NCBI RefSeq assembly: GCF_964019505.1
Contig: NZ_OZ026449.1
Coordinates: 434,001-498,000 of the forward strand
DNA length: 64,000 nt
Origin: TIUS-1 sp964019505
Lineage (GTDB): Bacteria > Bacillota_I > Bacilli_A > Mycoplasmatales > Mycoplasmataceae
Direction of reading: 5' to 3'
Below, piece by piece: positions 30,296 through 42,804 of the stretch; within the stretch, counting starts at the first letter, position 1, and each line of letters begins with the position of its first letter. Under the pieces are notes generated by a model. It was not told where the DNA came from. It searched no databases and worked only from the letters and a program-made list of their open reading frames with translations. The translations under genes were made by a program, and so were the position numbers.

Positions 30296-32947
30296 CTATA
30301 ATCAGCTTTTAAATAATTTAATATAAAGCATTTTTGCTAGTTGTGCACAAATTACATAAACAACAACTATAGCTATTGCGACTGGAATAAATAATATATC
30401 AGGTTGCGCCATTAACACAAACGAATTTATTCCAGTGTATGGAATTATAAATGCAAATGCAATAACAATTATTGATGAAACAATAACTGGTCATGATGCC
30501 GTAGATTGTACAAATGGTATTTTTTCAGTTCTAAATACATGCACCACGCACGCTTGAGTCATTAAACCAATAACGAATCAAGATGCATTAAACTGAAGCG
30601 CCATTGGGTCGTGAGGAGCCATTTCTCCCCTTCCAATATTGAATGCAAATAATAATATTACGAATGTTAATATATCAAATAACGATGAAACAGAACCATT
30701 AATAATAGCAAATCACGCTAAGTTTTTTGATTCTAATCTTTTTGGTTTATCAACTGCAGTTTCATCAACTTTATCAAGGATTGTTGCAAACTGAGTAATG
30801 TCAAATAATAAATTTTGTAACAATAAATGAACTGGTTGCATTGGCGTGAAAGTTAATAAGAATAAACCAACGATCAAACTAATAACATTACCAAAGTTTG
30901 ATGCAACAGTTAATTTAATATATTTTAATATATTGCATAAAGCAATTCTTCCTTGAACAACACCTTGTTCGATTGACATTAAATCTTCAGTCATCAAAAT
31001 CATATCTGATGCATCTTGCGCAATGTTTGATGCATCAGCAAATGAAATAGCTATATCTGATGCACGTAAAACTGGAGCATCATTTATTCCATCACCCATG
31101 AAACCAACTACATGTCCAGTGCTTTTCAATACTTGTATTATTTTTGCTTTATGTAGCGGTGAAAGTTTTACAAACACATTTGATTCTTCAACAATAAATT
31201 TCAAATCTTCATCTGAAGTTCTATCAATATCAGCACCTGTAACTAGTTTTTCAACTTTGAAGTTTACTTTTCTACAAATTGCACGTGTAATAATTTCGTT
31301 ATCACCTGTTAGTATTTTTGTTTCAACTCCAAGTTTTTTTAAACTCTTAATTAGTTTTTCACTTGTTGATTTTGGTTCATCAAAAAACGAAGCTAACCCA
31401 TAAAAAGTTAATCCCTTTTCTACGTGTTCATCTCCCAATACGTTATGGGCAATACCGACACATCTATATCCATTTTTTCCAAGCTCTTCATATTTGTTTC
31501 TAATTTTTTCAATAAATTCTTTTGTTAATTTTACTTTTTTCCCATCTTCGATTGAATATGAGCAAATTTCTAAAACCTCATCTAAAGCACCTTTTGCAAT
31601 GATTTCTTTTTGTCCATTTTTTTCAACAACAACAGATAAAATTTTTCTTTCAAAGCTAAACGGTATTTCTCAAGATTTTTGATATTCATCAATATTAGGT
31701 CTTCTTAATTCTTTATTAGTTAAAATTGCACGATCAATTGGGTTTGCAAAACCAGTTTGAAAGTATGAATTTAAATATAGAATGTTTTCTACAAATTCAC
31801 TTGGTCCACCACGATAATCAATAACTTTCGATAACTTAATCTCACCACTTGTTATTGTTCCTGTTTTATCAGTACACAATATATCAATAGCCCCTAGGTT
31901 TTGTATTGAGTTTAGGTTCTTTACAACTAACTTATCTGACTTTATTTTTTTATAACCTTGAGATAAATTTGAAGTAACAATAATGGGAAGCATTTCAGGT
32001 GTAATCCCTACTGCTGCTGAAATTGCAAAAATAACTCCAGCAACTCAATCATCCAACCTCAGTCCTGCGACCAAAAAAACAAACGGAGTTACAACAAGCA
32101 TAAACGCTAATAGTAACAATGATATTCTTGATATACCTTTTTCAAAAGAAGAAAGTTCTCTTTTCTCTTTAACTTTTTGAGATATAGAAGAAAAGTATGT
32201 ATTTTCACCAGTTGAAACAACTAAAGCTAAAGCACTTCCCGAAGTCACGATTGTACCTGTATAACAAATATCGCTGTACTCTAAGTAGTTCGTGTGTTTA
32301 TTAAAAGTTTGTTTCGGTACAGGAAATGTCTCACCAGTTAATGATTGTTGATCTACATACAAATCATTTTGTCATACAATTTTTAAATCAGCTGGAATTA
32401 TATCTCCATTTGTTATGTATAACAAATCACCCCTTACAAGATCTTCTTTATCAATTTGGTGATATCCTCTAATTAATTCAATTGAGTTTGCGTTAGAAAT
32501 ATTAGTTAATTGTAGGTTTGTATTTCTAACCACCTTTGCATGTTGAACATTTTCAACAAACATTTTTTTCAAAATTAAATGGGTTTTAAATTCCTGTAAA
32601 AACCCTATTAGACACGCTATAAAAACCATTGCTAAAACTATAATGGCACTAATTAAATCAAATAGATTATAACCATTTGCAAAATAACTATAGAAGTTAT
32701 AAACATCAATAATTATTAAAATGATGTTAAATGGGTTAAAAAGTAATTTCGATAGCACTAGAAATCAATTGAATCTAGTTTTTTTTGTTTCGTTATTTCC
32801 AAATTCCTTTTCAATTGAATGAACTTGTTCTTCACTCAATCCAAATGAGGTCATTTCTAATTCACGAAGCATTTCTTCGTTACTTAAGTTTGTGAATTTT
32901 GTTAAGTTATCTGACTTATTAAAATTTCTATTCTTCTTTTTGTTCAT
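30296..32947 (-). CDS. mgtA: Magnesium-type P-type ATPase (MgtA family)
   Basis: An 883-residue P3-type ATPase. The run EMLPIIVTSNLSQG, SIQNLGAIDILCTDKTGTIT with phosphorylated Asp360, GDNEIITRAICRKV and the C-terminal HLLLQNLLFDITQFA are all MgtA/MgtB hallmarks. It has VVGFMGDGINDAPVL in the hinge and an actuator QQSLTGETFPV. It imports Mg2+. AAGGAGG lies just before the ATG; the leader is short and I see no M-box riboswitch. mtnN follows eight bases after the stop. Confidence 0.92.
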
Positions 32948-32991
32948 ATGACCTCCTTGTGAATTTGTTTATATTTATATAATATACAAAT

Positions 32992-33022
32992 ACAAAAAAA
33001 AGAACCATTTTGGGTTCCTTTT
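32992..33022 (-). terminator. relA terminator
   Basis: On the minus strand AAAGGAACCC / GGTTCTTT with a loop AAAAT and eight Ts, directly after the relA stop codon. Confidence 0.85.
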
Positions 33023-35456
33023 AATTGGAAATAGCACCAACAATTCTCTCACATGAGTTAACGTTGGGTATCTTAGACATTTTATTAATTAAATCATTTA
33101 ATTCAGTAACTGAGTTAACAGCTACAATGATTTCTCCACCAAATGTTTCTGTTTCAGTACGAACTTTTAAGTTTATTGAACGAATATCAGTACGTTGCAT
33201 TAGTTGAGTAACCTCTAAGAAAATACCCTTTCTATCGTCAGATAAGAAGAATATTTTTGAGTAATAAAACTTATCATATGTATTGTCAATAATTCATTTG
33301 GCTTCACTTTTTTTAAGAGCAGTGTTTTCTTTCATCAATTGTTGTTGATTCTTTTTACAATCCTCTTTGTGAATTCAAATTTTCTTTTCAGGAGTTCTAA
33401 CTGCCACAATATCCTCTGGAGGAATTGGTAAACAGCATTCAGCAAATTCATATTTTAAACTTCTGATACCAGCAATTTCTACATCATTATATTCAACAAG
33501 CATTTCTTGTTTTCTTGAAAGTTCAGAAGTACTTTTCTTCATTTTAAGATTTGAGAAACTACTAATGTCTGAATCTTTTAAGTAGATCATTTTAATAGCT
33601 GTTTCAACAGTATAACTACCAATACCAACATCAAGTATAAAGTCATAAATTGATTCATAACCAATTTGTTGACATCTTGTTAGTAACTCTTCAATTCCAC
33701 AAACTTTACTTTGTAAATTATTTTGTACAATGTAGTTATCAATTTGAGCTTTTGCTTGTCTAATTGTTTTTAGGTTTTCTAAGTGTTGTTTTTCACGTTG
33801 TTTTTCTTCATCACCTGATACGGCAGCTTCGATTTCTTGACGTGCATTAATTGTTTTAATAAATTTAATTCATCTTTTTGAAGGTCTTGCTGCTTCGTTA
33901 GTAATAACGTCTACAACATCACCTGAGTTAAGTGGTGCAAATATCGGTACGAACACACCATTTGATTTAGCTTTTGATAATCTATTACCTACTTCCGGTC
34001 CGATTTTGTAAGCTAAATCAATTGCAGATGATCCATATGGTAATGTATAAACTTTTTGACTTGGTGTAATAACAAATATTGATCCAGCCAAGAAGTCACT
34101 CTTAACGATATCTTCAATTTCGTTTTTTCCTTTAGTTTTTTTAGATTTAATGGCATCAGCTGCTTGTTCTTCTTCTGAAAAGAAAACGTCAAATTTACCA
34201 ATTTCTTGTGTTGCTGTTTGTTCTAACATTAAAAGTCTTGAGAACATATCCATTTTTTCATCTGATTTTTTTTGTTTCTCTGAAACATTTTCTTTGATTG
34301 AATCCCCTGCTTTATAACGTCAATGAGCAGCTGCTCCAAATTCGGCATAATCATTCATATCAAATGTTCTCATTTGAACTTCGAAAACGTTACCATCTTT
34401 ATTAACAACGTTTGTATGAATTGACTGATACATGTTGTTTTTTGGGTTAGCAATGTAATCTTTGAAACGGTTCATAATTGGAATATACATTTCATGAACC
34501 ATTGCTAGAATTTTGTAACAGTCATATTTGTTTTCAGTAATAATACGCACAGCTAAAATATCATTAATTTCATCAAAGTCTTTATTTAAGTTGTAAACTT
34601 TTTTATAAATTGATGAGATTGTTTTTGTACGTCCAAAGACAACAGTTTTTTTCAATGTTTTATCTGAAAATATTTTCTCTTGAATATTATTTACGATCTC
34701 TTGTATTGATTGTTCAAAATTCACATTATAAATTTGCATTTTTTCTGTAACTTGTTCAAAACCTAACGGGTTAACAACTCTAAAACAGTTATCTTCTAAA
34801 ATTGTTTTAGCAATTTTAATACCCATTCTAGCTGCTAAAGGAACATATATTTCTAAAGTTTCATTTGCAATTTTCTTTTGTTTTTCTGGAGATTGAAAAG
34901 AAAGAGTTAAAATGTTGTGCATACGGTCAGCAATTTTAACAATAATAACCCTAATGTCCTGAACCATTGAAACGAAAAGTTTCTTTAGGTACTCAGATTT
35001 AATTGCGTCACGGTTTTCTTTTGTAAAGTATGAAACCTTTGTAACTGCTTCAGTAATTGAAGCGATATCATTTCCAAAGATATCATCGATTTCTTCAAAT
35101 GTTGTTTCAGTGTCTTCGATAGTATCATGTAGTAATCCACAAATAATTGTTGAAGGACCCATTTTTCATTGTGCTAAAAAATACGCAGTTGATAATGGGT
35201 GATAAATAAATGGTTCACCACTTTTACGTTTTTGATATGCGTGTTTTTTTTCAGCAAAATAATAAGCAACTTCAATTTGTCTTAATTGTTTTTTATCTTT
35301 AATATATTGTTCACAAACTTCCATAAGCTGCGCAAGTGTTTCGATTTGCTTATAGTGAAAATCGTTTTCACTAAGCATTTTTTTAACATTTGTTTGTTGT
35401 CCTTGTTTGTTTGAAACAATCAATCTATCATCGGGTAAATCTTTTAAAAATGACAT
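33021..35456 (-). CDS. relA: RelA/SpoT bifunctional (p)ppGpp synthetase/hydrolase
   Basis: An 811-residue long RSH protein. Hydrolase HD domain is intact: KKHAYQKRKSGEPFIYHPL with His71, LLHDTIEDTE (His110-Asp111) and KIADRMHNI. Synthetase domain: GRTKTISSIYKKV (about residues 278-290), FKDYIANPKNNMYQSIHT and AEFGAAAHWRYK. Then TGS domain (IFVITPSQKVYTLPYGSSA) and a C-terminal ACT domain ending the protein. Both making and degrading (p)ppGpp are therefore likely. It follows apt, as in Bacillus and many Mollicutes. Confidence 0.96.
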
Positions 35457-35511
35457 TTGTATCTCCTTCTAATTATTATGTTGATATTAAATATGTGTTT
35501 GATTTGGTATA

Positions 35512-36024
35512 TTAATATTTCAAAATACTTTTATATTCAACTCCGTCAAAAACATCATCACCATGAAGGTCAATTAGATCTATTAGGAATATTGCCCCAA
35601 CTGTTGTTGCTCCAGTCATTTTAACTAGTTCAATTTGAGCTTTAACTGTACCACCAGTTGCTAATAGATCATCAACTATCAATACTCTATCTGTTGGTTT
35701 GATATCATCTTTGTGAATTGATAAATTTGAATCATTGTATTCTAACTCATATGATTGATTATGTGCAGGTCTTGGTAACTTACCTGGTTTTCTTGCTGGA
35801 ATGAACCTTAATCCCGCTGCATACGCTGCAGGAGCTGCAAATATAAACCCTCTAGCCTCTGATCCTACAATTACGTCAGCTTTTTTTTCTTTTGCGTATT
35901 TAACGATTTCATCAATTGTAAATTTGAATGCTTCAGCATTATTTAAAATTGGTGTTACGTCTTTGAATAAAATTCCTGGTTTTGGAAAATCATTTACATC
36001 TAATACAAAATTTTTTAAATCCAT
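35512..36024 (-). CDS. apt: Adenine phosphoribosyltransferase
   Basis: A 170-residue PRTase making AMP from adenine and PRPP. The PRPP loop VLIVDDLLATGGTVKA (about residues 117-132) and GSEARGFIFAAPAAYA (about 54-69) are visible. ATG 36022-36024 follows AGGAG at ideal distance; an in-frame upstream codon adds five unlikely residues. The gene starts seven bases after the secDF stop and precedes relA (55-base gap). Confidence 0.97.
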   Translation of the reverse strand: MDLKNFVLDVNDFPKPGILFKDVTPILNNAEAFKFTIDEIVKYAKEKKADVIVGSEARGFIFAAPAAYAAGLRFIPARKPGKLPRPAHNQSYELEYNDSNLSIHKDDIKPTDRVLIVDDLLATGGTVKAQIELVKMTGATTVGAIFLIDLIDLHGDDVFDGVEYKSILKY

Positions 36025-36031
36025 GTTTCTC

Positions 36032-39000
36032 CTAGTCATTGATTGACTCTATAATTTGTTCTTCGTTTGATACTTTTAATTCAGAAATGAATTTTTTTCT
36101 TGTAAGATTCTTTCTTAATCTTCTTTGCTCTATAGTCAATCACATCGGTAAACAAATGAATGAAATAATAATTCACCCAATTATAGAACCGACCAACAGT
36201 GTCATACCCATTGAAAAGATTGTAGGTATGAATATCATAAATATTATAAATGTTATTGCATAACAACCTAATACAAAAATGAATTTATTTAAGTTTTCTT
36301 TAAATACACTTAACACAATTGAAAGTACGTAGTTGTTTTCTTTTGAGGCCACAACAATTTTTTCATTACCTTCTTTTTTCAATGTTCTATATTCAAGTTT
36401 TTTAGATGTTTTTAATTCCTTGATTTTTTCTTTGAAGATATCTTTTGTAATTTTATTAGCATCTTTAGATTCTTTGTTTCATGCCAATATGTTTGCTTTT
36501 AATTCTTCTTTGTTCAAGTTCAGTTTTCTTTCTTTTGATTTTGTAGTTTTAAGTTTTAGTTTTCTTTCCTTTAACTCAATTCTTCTTTCAGATTTCAATG
36601 TCAGAACTTCTCTTCTAAGTTCTTTTCTAAATGATCTCAATTCGATCAAGACATCAATTTCAGTGTTGAAGAATTCGTTCATTGACTTGCTGTCTTTTGA
36701 AGAAATCTTCTCTTTTATTTTACCAAAATAAATTAATGAAAATGAAATGAATAACATGAACAGTGTTCACATTGATACAACCATTGTTGAACCAAAAGAT
36801 AAGTGACCACCAATTACTACTACGATGATTAATCCAATTGTTAATACAGACCCCATTGCTAATGCAATGAAATATGTTCATCCGTATCTAATCAAGATAT
36901 AAATACCTAATACTAGTAATGAAACCCCAAATGCAATGGCTGTTGTAACTATTGTTGTTGTAGTTGTTTTTGGAAAAATACGTTTTGATATGAATCCAAA
37001 GTTCTCATCGTTTTCATTTGATTCTTCTACTAGGTTTAATCCGAACAATACTTTTTTAAATTTATTTGATTGTTTTGAAGAAATATTTTTTGCTTTAATT
37101 TGTACTCATGATTGTTCTTCTACTGATCCTGAATTATATTGAAAGTTATTACCATATGATGTTTCAAAATTAACTCCACCAAAAGAAGTGTTTCTGTTTA
37201 CGCCAGATAGTCCAATCATTTCATCACTATATCTTGAGAATGCAACTTCAATGAATTCTGCATAAAGTCTTGGTGCATTTTCTTTATTTGCATCTCATTC
37301 AAAAATGATATCTGATGCAAATTGTTTTAGATCAGAACTTGCTGATTCATGTAGTGCAATTTCACCAATTGCGGCTCTACCGTCACTATCGACGTTTGCG
37401 CCATAAACTGTATATTCAACACGACCACCCATTGTTGAGTCGTAGTTGACACCAATTCCGAATCCTAGCCCTACAGATAAAGTAGATAACAAGATAAAAA
37501 ATGCTAATAATACTTTTGAGATTAAACTACTATTTGCTTTGAATTTTGAAAGCTCATATCTATCAAATGTTTCGACAACTACATTTGAACTCGAATCTGC
37601 TACAACGCCCATTTGTTCAAGTGTTCTTTCAATATCAACAATTCTCAATTCTCAATTTAGTCTTTTTTTTTCATTTTTAATTTTTGCAAGTTTAACTTCA
37701 TAAGATTTTTTTTGTTTGTTTAAAAGTGAAATGTATTTTGTTTCACGTAGAGATAATTTTTCTCTTTGTTTTGAATAATATTTTTCTAAATTTTCTTCTT
37801 GCTTTGCAAGTTTAGTTTTTAACAATTCTAATTTATTTATTTTGTTTTTTGCTTCTGCTTTTGTTATTGCTTTTCTTGTTGATTCAACTCTGTATAAACG
37901 AATCATTTCAATATGTGATTCACCTGAAATGTTAATCGCAAATAAAAATGGAAACTTACTAAATAATTTTGTCCCTACTACTAATCTGAATAAAATTAGC
38001 AATACAATTAATTGACCCACTAATGAGAACGCTACACCAAATGTAATTAGTATTGAAAAAGTTTTTAAAGCTGCCGATGACAATCAAAATAAACAGAAAC
38101 TTGGTATTAATAATGCAACCAATATGTCAACAACCACACCTGTGTTTTCTTTGATGCTTAATGTTAGTGAAGATTTGAAATCGCGTTTCAGTTTATAAAC
38201 TGATTTTTTCATTGCATCTACTATTGTTATTGATAACTGACAATTTATTACAAAAATAATAAACATAGCTAATAGAGTTTCAATTCCAAAAGTTAACCCT
38301 AATCATGAAGTTGCGATTGCAAGTGTTGCAAACATAATTGCTAACGTAACAACTAAAACAAACATTCCTAAAATTCTATAAGAGAACAACATGAATAACA
38401 TGAATAACACCATCAATATCAATATTGCAATTGACATAACAATAAATAAAGTATTGTTGATCAAAGGTTCTACAGTTTCGACAGTATCTACATTAAAGAT
38501 ATAACCTTTACTTGATGCATTAAATATAGTTTCACCAATTCTTGATTTTGCAAAAGAATCAACAAACAATTTCATAGTTGTGTTATCAATAAATCCTGTA
38601 CCTGATGGCATAGCATTTGATTGTTCACCTTTATATATACTTCCGTTAAAAATAAATTGGTTATTTACTCTTGAAATGAATTCATCTTCTAGTAATGGTT
38701 TTTCTTTTGAATATCATTTAATCAATAATGTATCCATTAATTTTTGGAATACATCTTCAATATATCCAATAGGTTTTTCAGTAGATGAACTTAATAGTTT
38801 TTCTTTATACGCACCTTCTGTAAATTCATCAGCTGCCGCATTTGAGTTGTAAACATATTTAGTTGTGTTGTTTGTGAATTTTCATGTTGAGTACATTAAT
38901 TCATGAAACTTTTCATAAGACACTTTATCTGATGAATTTGTAGAAATTAAATTAACCTCTTGTTTGTATCCATTGATGTCAATATAAGAACCAGAAAATA

Positions 39001-39772
39001 AATCTTCCATAGCTAAAACAACAACACTATCTGATGGCTCATCTGCAATCAATTTTCTAATTGGAGAAATTACACGATCAAAGTATTTTTTAATTCTTAA
39101 TCTTGAATTACTTTCATCAATTGTTTTGAACATTGATCTAACTGATTCAAAAAATGAATCAGGGTCAGAAAACATTTGTAGTGATAACGGAAGCTCTTCA
39201 CCTTCTGTTTCTGAAGTTGGAAATAATGATTCAAAATTTGTACTATTGATTTCAAATTCAATAACTGGATTTTTTGTACCACCAATTGAGTGAGTTGATG
39301 CTTTTGCTTTTGTAATGAAATCATTTAATGTTTTCTTTTCTAATCTACCATTTTCACCACCTGGTGTTTTAGTTAGAGAAACATCAGACAACTCACCATT
39401 GTTTTGATTCATCAAAAAGATACTTCCAGTTTTTTGGATTTCTGATTTGAATAAATCTTGATCCATGAAAGTTGATCTTGATCCGTGAACTTTTAAATAG
39501 TCATATCCAGCAATCTCAACTGAAATATCATTTATACCCATTGGGTTTAATCTGTCTTCTAAAATTTGTGCAGATTCTTTTGCGTAATCTTCTTTTGATG
39601 TATCGTCTTCTTTGTTTTTTTCAACCTTAACAGTTGCTACATATTTACCAACGAATGTTGAGTCTAGTTTTGCATTGTTTGCAATTTCGATACCAGAAAA
39701 AATAATTCCAACTAAAAGCGAAGCTAGAATTATTAAAATAAAAAATGCTTTTGTAATTATTTTTTTCTTCAT
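36032..39772 (-). CDS. secDF: SecDF protein-export membrane protein, expanded fusion
   Basis: A 1246-residue SecD-SecF fusion. SecD part: first helix (about 8-28), external P1 domain, then helices with the loop INCQLSITIVDAMKKSV in the place of the SecD ANVLIFERI motif. SecF part begins near residue 725 with a helix and GIGVNYDSTMGGRVEY (the GGxxF/DxxGG hallmark), an external domain and five more helices. Bacillus SecDF has about 740 residues. The excess is two Lys/Glu-rich coiled-coil segments: about residues 615-715 between the halves, and about 1005-1110 in the cytoplasmic loop after SecF helix 4. It uses proton motive force to help SecA-driven export. It has its own leader after the rsmE terminator. 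Confidence 0.93.
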
Positions 39773-39821
39773 TATTTATTCCGTATTTATTAACATATAT
39801 ATTATATATAAAAGAAAAGAG

Positions 39822-39847
39822 AAAAGATAAATACTTAGTTTATCTCT
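39822..39847 (-). terminator. rsmE terminator
   Basis: On the minus strand AGATAAA / TTTATCT with a seven-base loop and a T-rich tail, overlapping the rsmE stop. Confidence 0.72.
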
Positions 39848-40553
39848 CCTCGTAAATTAGTGAGCTTAAAACATATAGCGGAGCTGTCTCAGCACGTAAT
39901 ATATTTTTACCCAAATGTATCTTTTCAAACCCTATTGTTTGTAGTTGTTTGATTTCACTTTCTTCTATTCCACCTTCTGGTCCAACAATAAATGAAATAG
40001 AATTAAAATCATTTTTAGTGATCGCTTCTTTAAATGAAAGTGATTTTTCTTCTTCTCATGCAACAACATTAAGATCTGATTTATACGTTTTAATATCTGA
40101 TAATTTTCTTACAATTGGTTTTATTTGTGGAACAGTCAATCTTTTAGACTGCTTTGCAGCTGAATCAATAATTGATTGTCATCTAATTAATTTAGCTGTT
40201 TCTTTTTTTTCTTCAATCTTTACTACATTTCTTTTGAATGAGATTGGAACAATTTCTTCAACACCTAGTTCAACTGCCTTCTGTAATAGAAAATCTCATT
40301 TTTGCTCACGAATGATTCCCATTAATAAAACTTTTTTAACAGTTGGATTTGATGAACTTATTAGTTCAATTTTTTTTGCACTGATGTAGTTATTTTCAAT
40401 TTCAGATATTTCGCACAAAAATGCGCTATTTTGGAAGACACATTCTATTTTTTCACCAATTTTTAATTTAACAACATTCTTAATGTGATGAACATCATCA
40501 TCAGCAATTATGAATTTTTCATTTTCAGTTTTGTCAATAAAATATCTATACAT
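39840..40553 (-). CDS. rsmE: 16S rRNA m3U1498 methyltransferase RsmE
   Basis: A 237-residue SPOUT methyltransferase. N-terminal PUA-like domain (HHIKNVVKLKIGEKIEC), then the knot with WDFLLQKAVELGV, SFIVGPEGGIEESEI and LGKNILRAETAPLYVL near the C-terminus, the AdoMet-binding signature. Its ATG lies two bases after the rbfA stop, so it extends the nusA-infB-rbfA transcript. Confidence 0.95.
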
Positions 40554-40555
40554 TG

Positions 40556-40903
40556 TTATTTTCCTTGTTTGCTTGCTTTTAATATTTCTTCAATTCTATT
40601 AGCATTTTCTAAGGCTTTATCGTACTCAAATGCTAACTCAGGCATAATTCTTGTATTAATTTTCTTTGCAAGTAACCCTCTAATGTACTTAGAGTGTTTC
40701 TTGATTTCTTCTTCCACTTTTTCGATATTTGCATCTTGCAATCAAACTGAATAATAAATTTTAGCAATTCTTTTATCAGTTGTTAGCCTTACTTCATGTA
40801 TAGAAATTTTATCCATATACTTTGCATTAGGAAATTCTCTATTAAGCATTAGTCCTAAATTTTTCATAATTTCCGCTTGTAAACGATCTGTTTGTACTGA
40901 CAT
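40556..40903 (-). CDS. rbfA: Ribosome-binding factor A
   Basis: A 115-residue KH-fold protein of 30S maturation: TDRLQAEIMKNLGLML at the N-terminus, KYMDKISIHEVRLTTDKRIAKIYY in the middle (strand with family residues), and RIMPELAFEYDKALENANRIEEIL at the end, matching family R-x-x-P-x-L-x-F. ATG overlaps the infB stop by one base (TAATG). Confidence 0.95.
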
Positions 40904-42786
40904 TATTTTTTTACCACTTCTAGCTTAAACGCTTCAAGAACATCGCCATCTTTGATGTCATTAAAGTTTTTGATTGTAAGACCACATTCAGTTCCTTCAC
41001 GGGCTTCTTTGATATCTTCTTTTTTATTTTTTAAAGACGATAACTCACCAGTGAATATAACTACACCATCACGTAATAAGTGTATTTTTGCAGAACGAGG
41101 AATAGTTCCATTTGTAATTCTACATCCAGCAATTGTACCAATGTCTGTATGTTTAAATGTAGCTCTAATCTCTGCTTCACCTAATGTTATTTCTTCATAT
41201 TCAGGGTCCAATAGACCTTTAGCCAATTCTTCAATTTCTTCAATTACTTTATAAATAATATTATGTAATCTAATTGATACACCGTCTTCTTCGGCTTTTG
41301 TGCGTACTTGAGCTGTTGGTCTAACATTGAAACCATAAATAATAGCTTCTGATGCTGACGCCAAAGTAATATCTGTATTTGAAACTGCACCCACTGATGC
41401 TCTAACAATATTAATTTTAACTTTTTCAAATACTAATTTTTGAAGTGAACCTTTAATGGCTTCAACTGTACCTTGAGTATCTGATTTGATTATTAGGTTT
41501 AGAGTTTTTAATTCACCTGATTCAATTTGCGTTTTGATTGAATCTAAACTGAATTGTTGTGACTTCATTCTTGCTTCGTCATTAATTCTTGCTTCTTGTG
41601 CTTCTGAAACTTCTCTTGCAAGTTTTTCATTAGCTAAAACCATGAATTTATCTCCAGCTCTTGGAACTTTGTTTAGACCAAAAACAACTACAGATTTCGA
41701 AGGTAAAGCTTCTTTAATTTGTAATCTATTTTCATCTTCTAAGTATCTAACTGTTCCAAATGAACCACCAGCTACAATAGTGTCTCTCGCATGTAAAGTA
41801 CCAGATTGAACTAAAACAGTTGCAATTGGACCTCTTGATTTATCAAGCTTTGCTTCTAATATAACACCACGTGCATAAACTGAAGGATCAGCTTTGTACT
41901 CGTTTAACTCAGAAATTAATAGTATTGTTTCTAACAATGTATCAATACCTGATGAGTTTCTTGCACTACCTTCTACAAATGGTGTATCTCCACCAAATTC
42001 TTCAGCTATTAATCCAAATGCCATTAATTCTGATTTGATTTTTTCTGGGTTAGCACCTGGTTTATCCATTTTATTTACAAAAACAATAATCGGCACTTTT
42101 GCAGCTTTTGCATGATCAATCGCTTCTTGAGTTTGAGGCATGATTCCGTCATCAGCCGCAACAACAAGAATAACAATATCAGTTACACTACTTCCACGTG
42201 AACGCATTTCTGAAAATGCCTCATGTCCTGGAGTATCAATAAATGAAATAACTTGTCCACTATATTCAACTTGGTATGCACCAATGTGTTGAGTAATTCC
42301 ACCGAATTCCCCATCAACAACATTTGCATGACCTTTTCTAATTGAATCAAGTAAAGTTGTTTTACCATGATCAACATGACCCATGATTGTTACGATTGGA
42401 GGTCTTGGTTTTAATTTGGCAGGATCTAGAACTTCTTCGAATGTATCTAAAAGGTTAGCATGTGTAACTTGTGTTTCTTTTTTGAAATCATATCCATATT
42501 CCAAACATAGTTCACCCATTTGTTCTTCAGATAACATAACGTTTTGACTCATTATTTTTCCCTGCATGAAGAAATGTTTAACAATTTCTGCTGGTGTTTT
42601 ATTTATTTTTTGTGAAAAGTCAGCAATTGATAAGTTTTCAGTAAACCTAAATACTCCGTCAACAATCCCTGTTGCAACCTTTTCTTTTAATTGAGTTTTT
42701 AAGTGATTAGATTGTTGTTTTGATTTTTGCTTTGACGCAACTTTAGTATGGTTAACTTTTGCTTTTGAATTATTATTTTTTGCCAT
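40903..42786 (-). CDS. infB: Translation initiation factor IF-2
   Basis: A 627-residue IF-2. A short basic N-terminus (N domain nearly absent) leads into the GTPase: GHVDHGKT at residues 136-143, DTPGHEAF, VNKMDKPGAN, then domains II-IV ending with IP-rich strands. The protein contains no Trp codon at all, so its frame is uninterrupted even with the standard code. It brings fMet-tRNA to the 30S subunit. It sits in the conserved nusA-ylxR-ylxQ-infB-rbfA cluster. Confidence 0.98.
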   Translation of the reverse strand: MAKNNNSKAKVNHTKVASKQKSKQQSNHLKTQLKEKVATGIVDGVFRFTENLSIADFSQKINKTPAEIVKHFFMQGKIMSQNVMLSEEQMGELCLEYGYDFKKETQVTHANLLDTFEEVLDPAKLKPRPPIVTIMGHVDHGKTTLLDSIRKGHANVVDGEFGGITQHIGAYQVEYSGQVISFIDTPGHEAFSEMRSRGSSVTDIVILVVAADDGIMPQTQEAIDHAKAAKVPIIVFVNKMDKPGANPEKIKSELMAFGLIAEEFGGDTPFVEGSARNSSGIDTLLETILLISELNEYKADPSVYARGVILEAKLDKSRGPIATVLVQSGTLHARDTIVAGGSFGTVRYLEDENRLQIKEALPSKSVVVFGLNKVPRAGDKFMVLANEKLAREVSEAQEARINDEARMKSQQFSLDSIKTQIESGELKTLNLIIKSDTQGTVEAIKGSLQKLVFEKVKINIVRASVGAVSNTDITLASASEAIIYGFNVRPTAQVRTKAEEDGVSIRLHNIIYKVIEEIEELAKGLLDPEYEEITLGEAEIRATFKHTDIGTIAGCRITNGTIPRSAKIHLLRDGVVIFTGELSSLKNKKEDIKEAREGTECGLTIKNFNDIKDGDVLEAFKLEVVKK

Positions 42787-42804
42787 ATCAATTGTCTCCT
42801 TTTG

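Noticed and set aside
32948..32990. M-box riboswitch upstream of the magnesium-type ATPase
   Set aside because: The leader is too short and shows no M-box consensus.
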